16,194 bases of DNA. Origin: Planctomycetota bacterium. Lineage in GTDB: Bacteria; Planctomycetota; GCA-002687715; DRQF01. Where the stretch lies: assembly GCA_024275615.1 (NCBI GenBank), contig JAJRYU010000817.1:1-16194 (forward strand), written 5' to 3'. Below the pieces are notes generated by a model. It worked only from the letters and a program-made list of their open reading frames with translations. It ran no database searches and was not told the DNA's origin. Made by a program: the position numbers and the translations under genes. Positions 14,907 to 16,194 of this stretch are shown here, piece after piece. Numbering within the stretch: the first letter of the stretch is position 1; the number at the start of each line of letters is the position of its first letter.

Positions 14907-16194
14907 CTAAGGGCGCGATTCAAGGGACGAAACAACGAACTTCTTCTTGCCATTCTTGCCCAAAGGAATGTCATCGACAAAATCATGCCCGATCTTGATG
15001 TCGTCTCCAAGCCGCAACTTCATTTGATACAGGAGATTATCGAGATCTTTCTGTTGGAAGGTCGCAGCTTTGACGAGTCTCAGGTGTACTTCATCGACAG
15101 TCTCTTGAACGATTTGTCCTTCCTGAATGCCTGGTGAGAATCTAAATGGCACATCCAATCGAGTTACTTGACGCCCTTCCGGCGTCAAGATGAAATCTTG
15201 GACACGCCCAAGAACCCTATCGACAGTCCTGTAAGTCCGCCCACAGTGGCAAGGAGTTCCGTCATCGACCATCGCCAGATCATTCGTTTGGTAGCGAATG
15301 AGCGGCATTGCGAAATTGTGAAAACTCGTCGTCACGATTTCAGCCTGATCCTTGAATTCAGCCATTTCGCCGTCACGATTGATCAGCTCGACGAAAGAGT
15401 ATTCTTCATGAATGTGGTATCTCCCCTCTTCACAAGTGCTGAAAATACAGGCGCGTTCATTTTGACCATAAAAATCGTGAAGCCGACAATGTAGGACCTC
15501 ACGAATCGTGCGTTCCTGATGGTCAAGCAAGGTCTCAGCGCAAGTCAAGACAGCAGGCGAGTGGAAATCGTCGATCCCGGCTTCCTGCAACCAACGGCAA
15601 AACAATGACAATGCCGAGGGGTATGACTTGATTACCACTGGATCAAATTGCTTCAGTTTTCCAATGCAATCCTTCACATTTTCAGCTCGAAGATTCACGA
15701 AGGGAATGTTGAGACAGTTCTGTCTCGGGTTGAACTTAAAAAGACGATCGGTCTCTTCTTCAAGTGTGGAATCGATGCTAGCATACCTGTTCGAAAACTT
15801 GTATCCCGTCCAATTCAGCACGCGCCAAATCGCAGCAAATTGATTGATATGGGACTGCTGGTCCAACAAGAAGCGCATAGGCGTTCCCGTAGATCCACTG
15901 GTTTGGCTAACGTTTGATGTGGAGAAATACCTGTTCTTGGGTGCACACAACTCATCGAAATTCTCACGGACGATTTGCTTCGTAAGAATGGGGAGTTCGC
16001 GCAAGTCCAGATTATCAACCATCTCACTGAATCGTGACTCATACTGTGACAATGTGCGTTGATAATAGGGAACGTGCTTTACGGCATATCTCAGTGTCCT
16101 GTCGAGCTGGTCTTGAATCCAATTCCGCCTTTGATCAATCGCCCAATACTGACTGTTGTTCAAGAAACGATGCGTCTTCAAGATTTGCAACGGA
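14907..16194 (-). CDS. CapK/PaaK-like adenylate-forming enzyme, probably missing its first residues
   Basis: About 428 residues of a phenylacetate-CoA-ligase-like protein (CapK/coenzyme F390 synthetase group) are visible. In order, numbering from the TTG at 16190: an N-terminal helix leading to RYAVKHVPYYQ (34-44), the phosphate-binding loop TSGSTGTP (97-104), SYPSAL (189), HDFYGQNERACIF (238-250), PLIRYQTNDLAMV (296-308) with the Asp that holds ribose, CHCGRTYRTVDRVLGR (314-329), and a small C-terminal domain ending near GKNGKKKFV. The frame stays open through the right edge and the only visible start is a TTG at 16190, so I treat the 5' end as cut; the family usually has some 20 more residues. 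It activates a carboxylic acid as an acyl-adenylate; in capsule loci the acid and acceptor are generally unknown. It lies upstream of asnB on the same strand. Confidence 0.85.
   Translation of the reverse strand, partial: PLQILKTHRFLNNSQYWAIDQRRNWIQDQLDRTLRYAVKHVPYYQRTLSQYESRFSEMVDNLDLRELPILTKQIVRENFDELCAPKNRYFSTSNVSQTSGSTGTPMRFLLDQQSHINQFAAIWRVLNWTGYKFSNRYASIDSTLEEETDRLFKFNPRQNCLNIPFVNLRAENVKDCIGKLKQFDPVVIKSYPSALSLFCRWLQEAGIDDFHSPAVLTCAETLLDHQERTIREVLHCRLHDFYGQNERACIFSTCEEGRYHIHEEYSFVELINRDGEMAEFKDQAEIVTTSFHNFAMPLIRYQTNDLAMVDDGTPCHCGRTYRTVDRVLGRVQDFILTPEGRQVTRLDVPFRFSPGIQEGQIVQETVDEVHLRLVKAATFQQKDLDNLLYQMKLRLGDDIKIGHDFVDDIPLGKNGKKKFVVSSLESRP

Noticed and set aside
14880..14925. CGCC-TCTAAG-GGCG hairpin after the CapK-like gene as a terminator
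   Set aside because: The stem is only 4 bp and no T-run follows on the minus strand.
1..16194. CRISPR arrays, tRNA or rRNA genes, insertion sequences, att sites
   Set aside because: I saw no regularly spaced repeats, no tRNA-like clover-leaf with a CCA end, no transposase motifs and no flanking direct repeats by eye; a repeat finder and tRNA scan would be needed to exclude small examples.

Overview
The window looks like part of an exopolysaccharide (EPS) or capsule locus from a Gram-negative-type bacterium. The secreted protease with a PKD domain and a glycine-rich beta C-terminus, the mid-range GC (judged by eye) and the mixture of EPS enzymes would suit Planctomycetota. That lineage guess is weak because there is no rRNA or other taxonomic marker here.

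Layout: positions 1-3955 run on the minus strand. Reading in the direction of transcription they hold a degraded, frameshifted gene of unknown family (3955-3482), a Wzx-type polysaccharide flippase (3387-1960), a stretch with a short 43-codon ORF (1809-1678), a relic of a low-molecular-weight tyrosine phosphatase (Wzb-like, about 1582-1205), and then a compact lasso-peptide-type cassette: PqqD/B1 (1133-822), B2 peptidase (862-407) and the N-terminus of a C-type, asparagine-synthetase-like cyclase (410 to the left edge). After a divergent intergenic region, a plus-strand series follows: an initiating sugar-phosphate transferase (4213-5625), a COG4091-type NAD(P) oxidoreductase with a SAF domain (5772-7067), an overlapping FAD-dependent oxidoreductase (7057-8445), a secreted multidomain serine protease (8603-10915) and a GT-C-like membrane glycosyltransferase (11282-12934). 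Converging on these from the right are a glutamine-dependent asparagine synthetase AsnB (14772-12979) and, upstream of it, a CapK/PaaK-like adenylate-forming enzyme (from beyond the right edge to 14907).

How the parts may work together (inference): the initiating transferase loads the first sugar phosphate onto undecaprenyl phosphate. The two oxidoreductases, the CapK-like enzyme and AsnB probably make or modify the sugars or substituents. The flippase exports the lipid-linked unit. The GT-C protein adds sugar on the periplasmic side. The phosphatase that normally partners the Wzc kinase is a dead relic here. The most unusual part is the lasso-type B1-B2-C set inside a polysaccharide locus with no convincing precursor gene in its usual place. 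It could be a true RiPP pathway whose precursor lies beyond the left edge or is the atypical short ORF at 1678-1809, or a lasso-type module used for another purpose in EPS biology.
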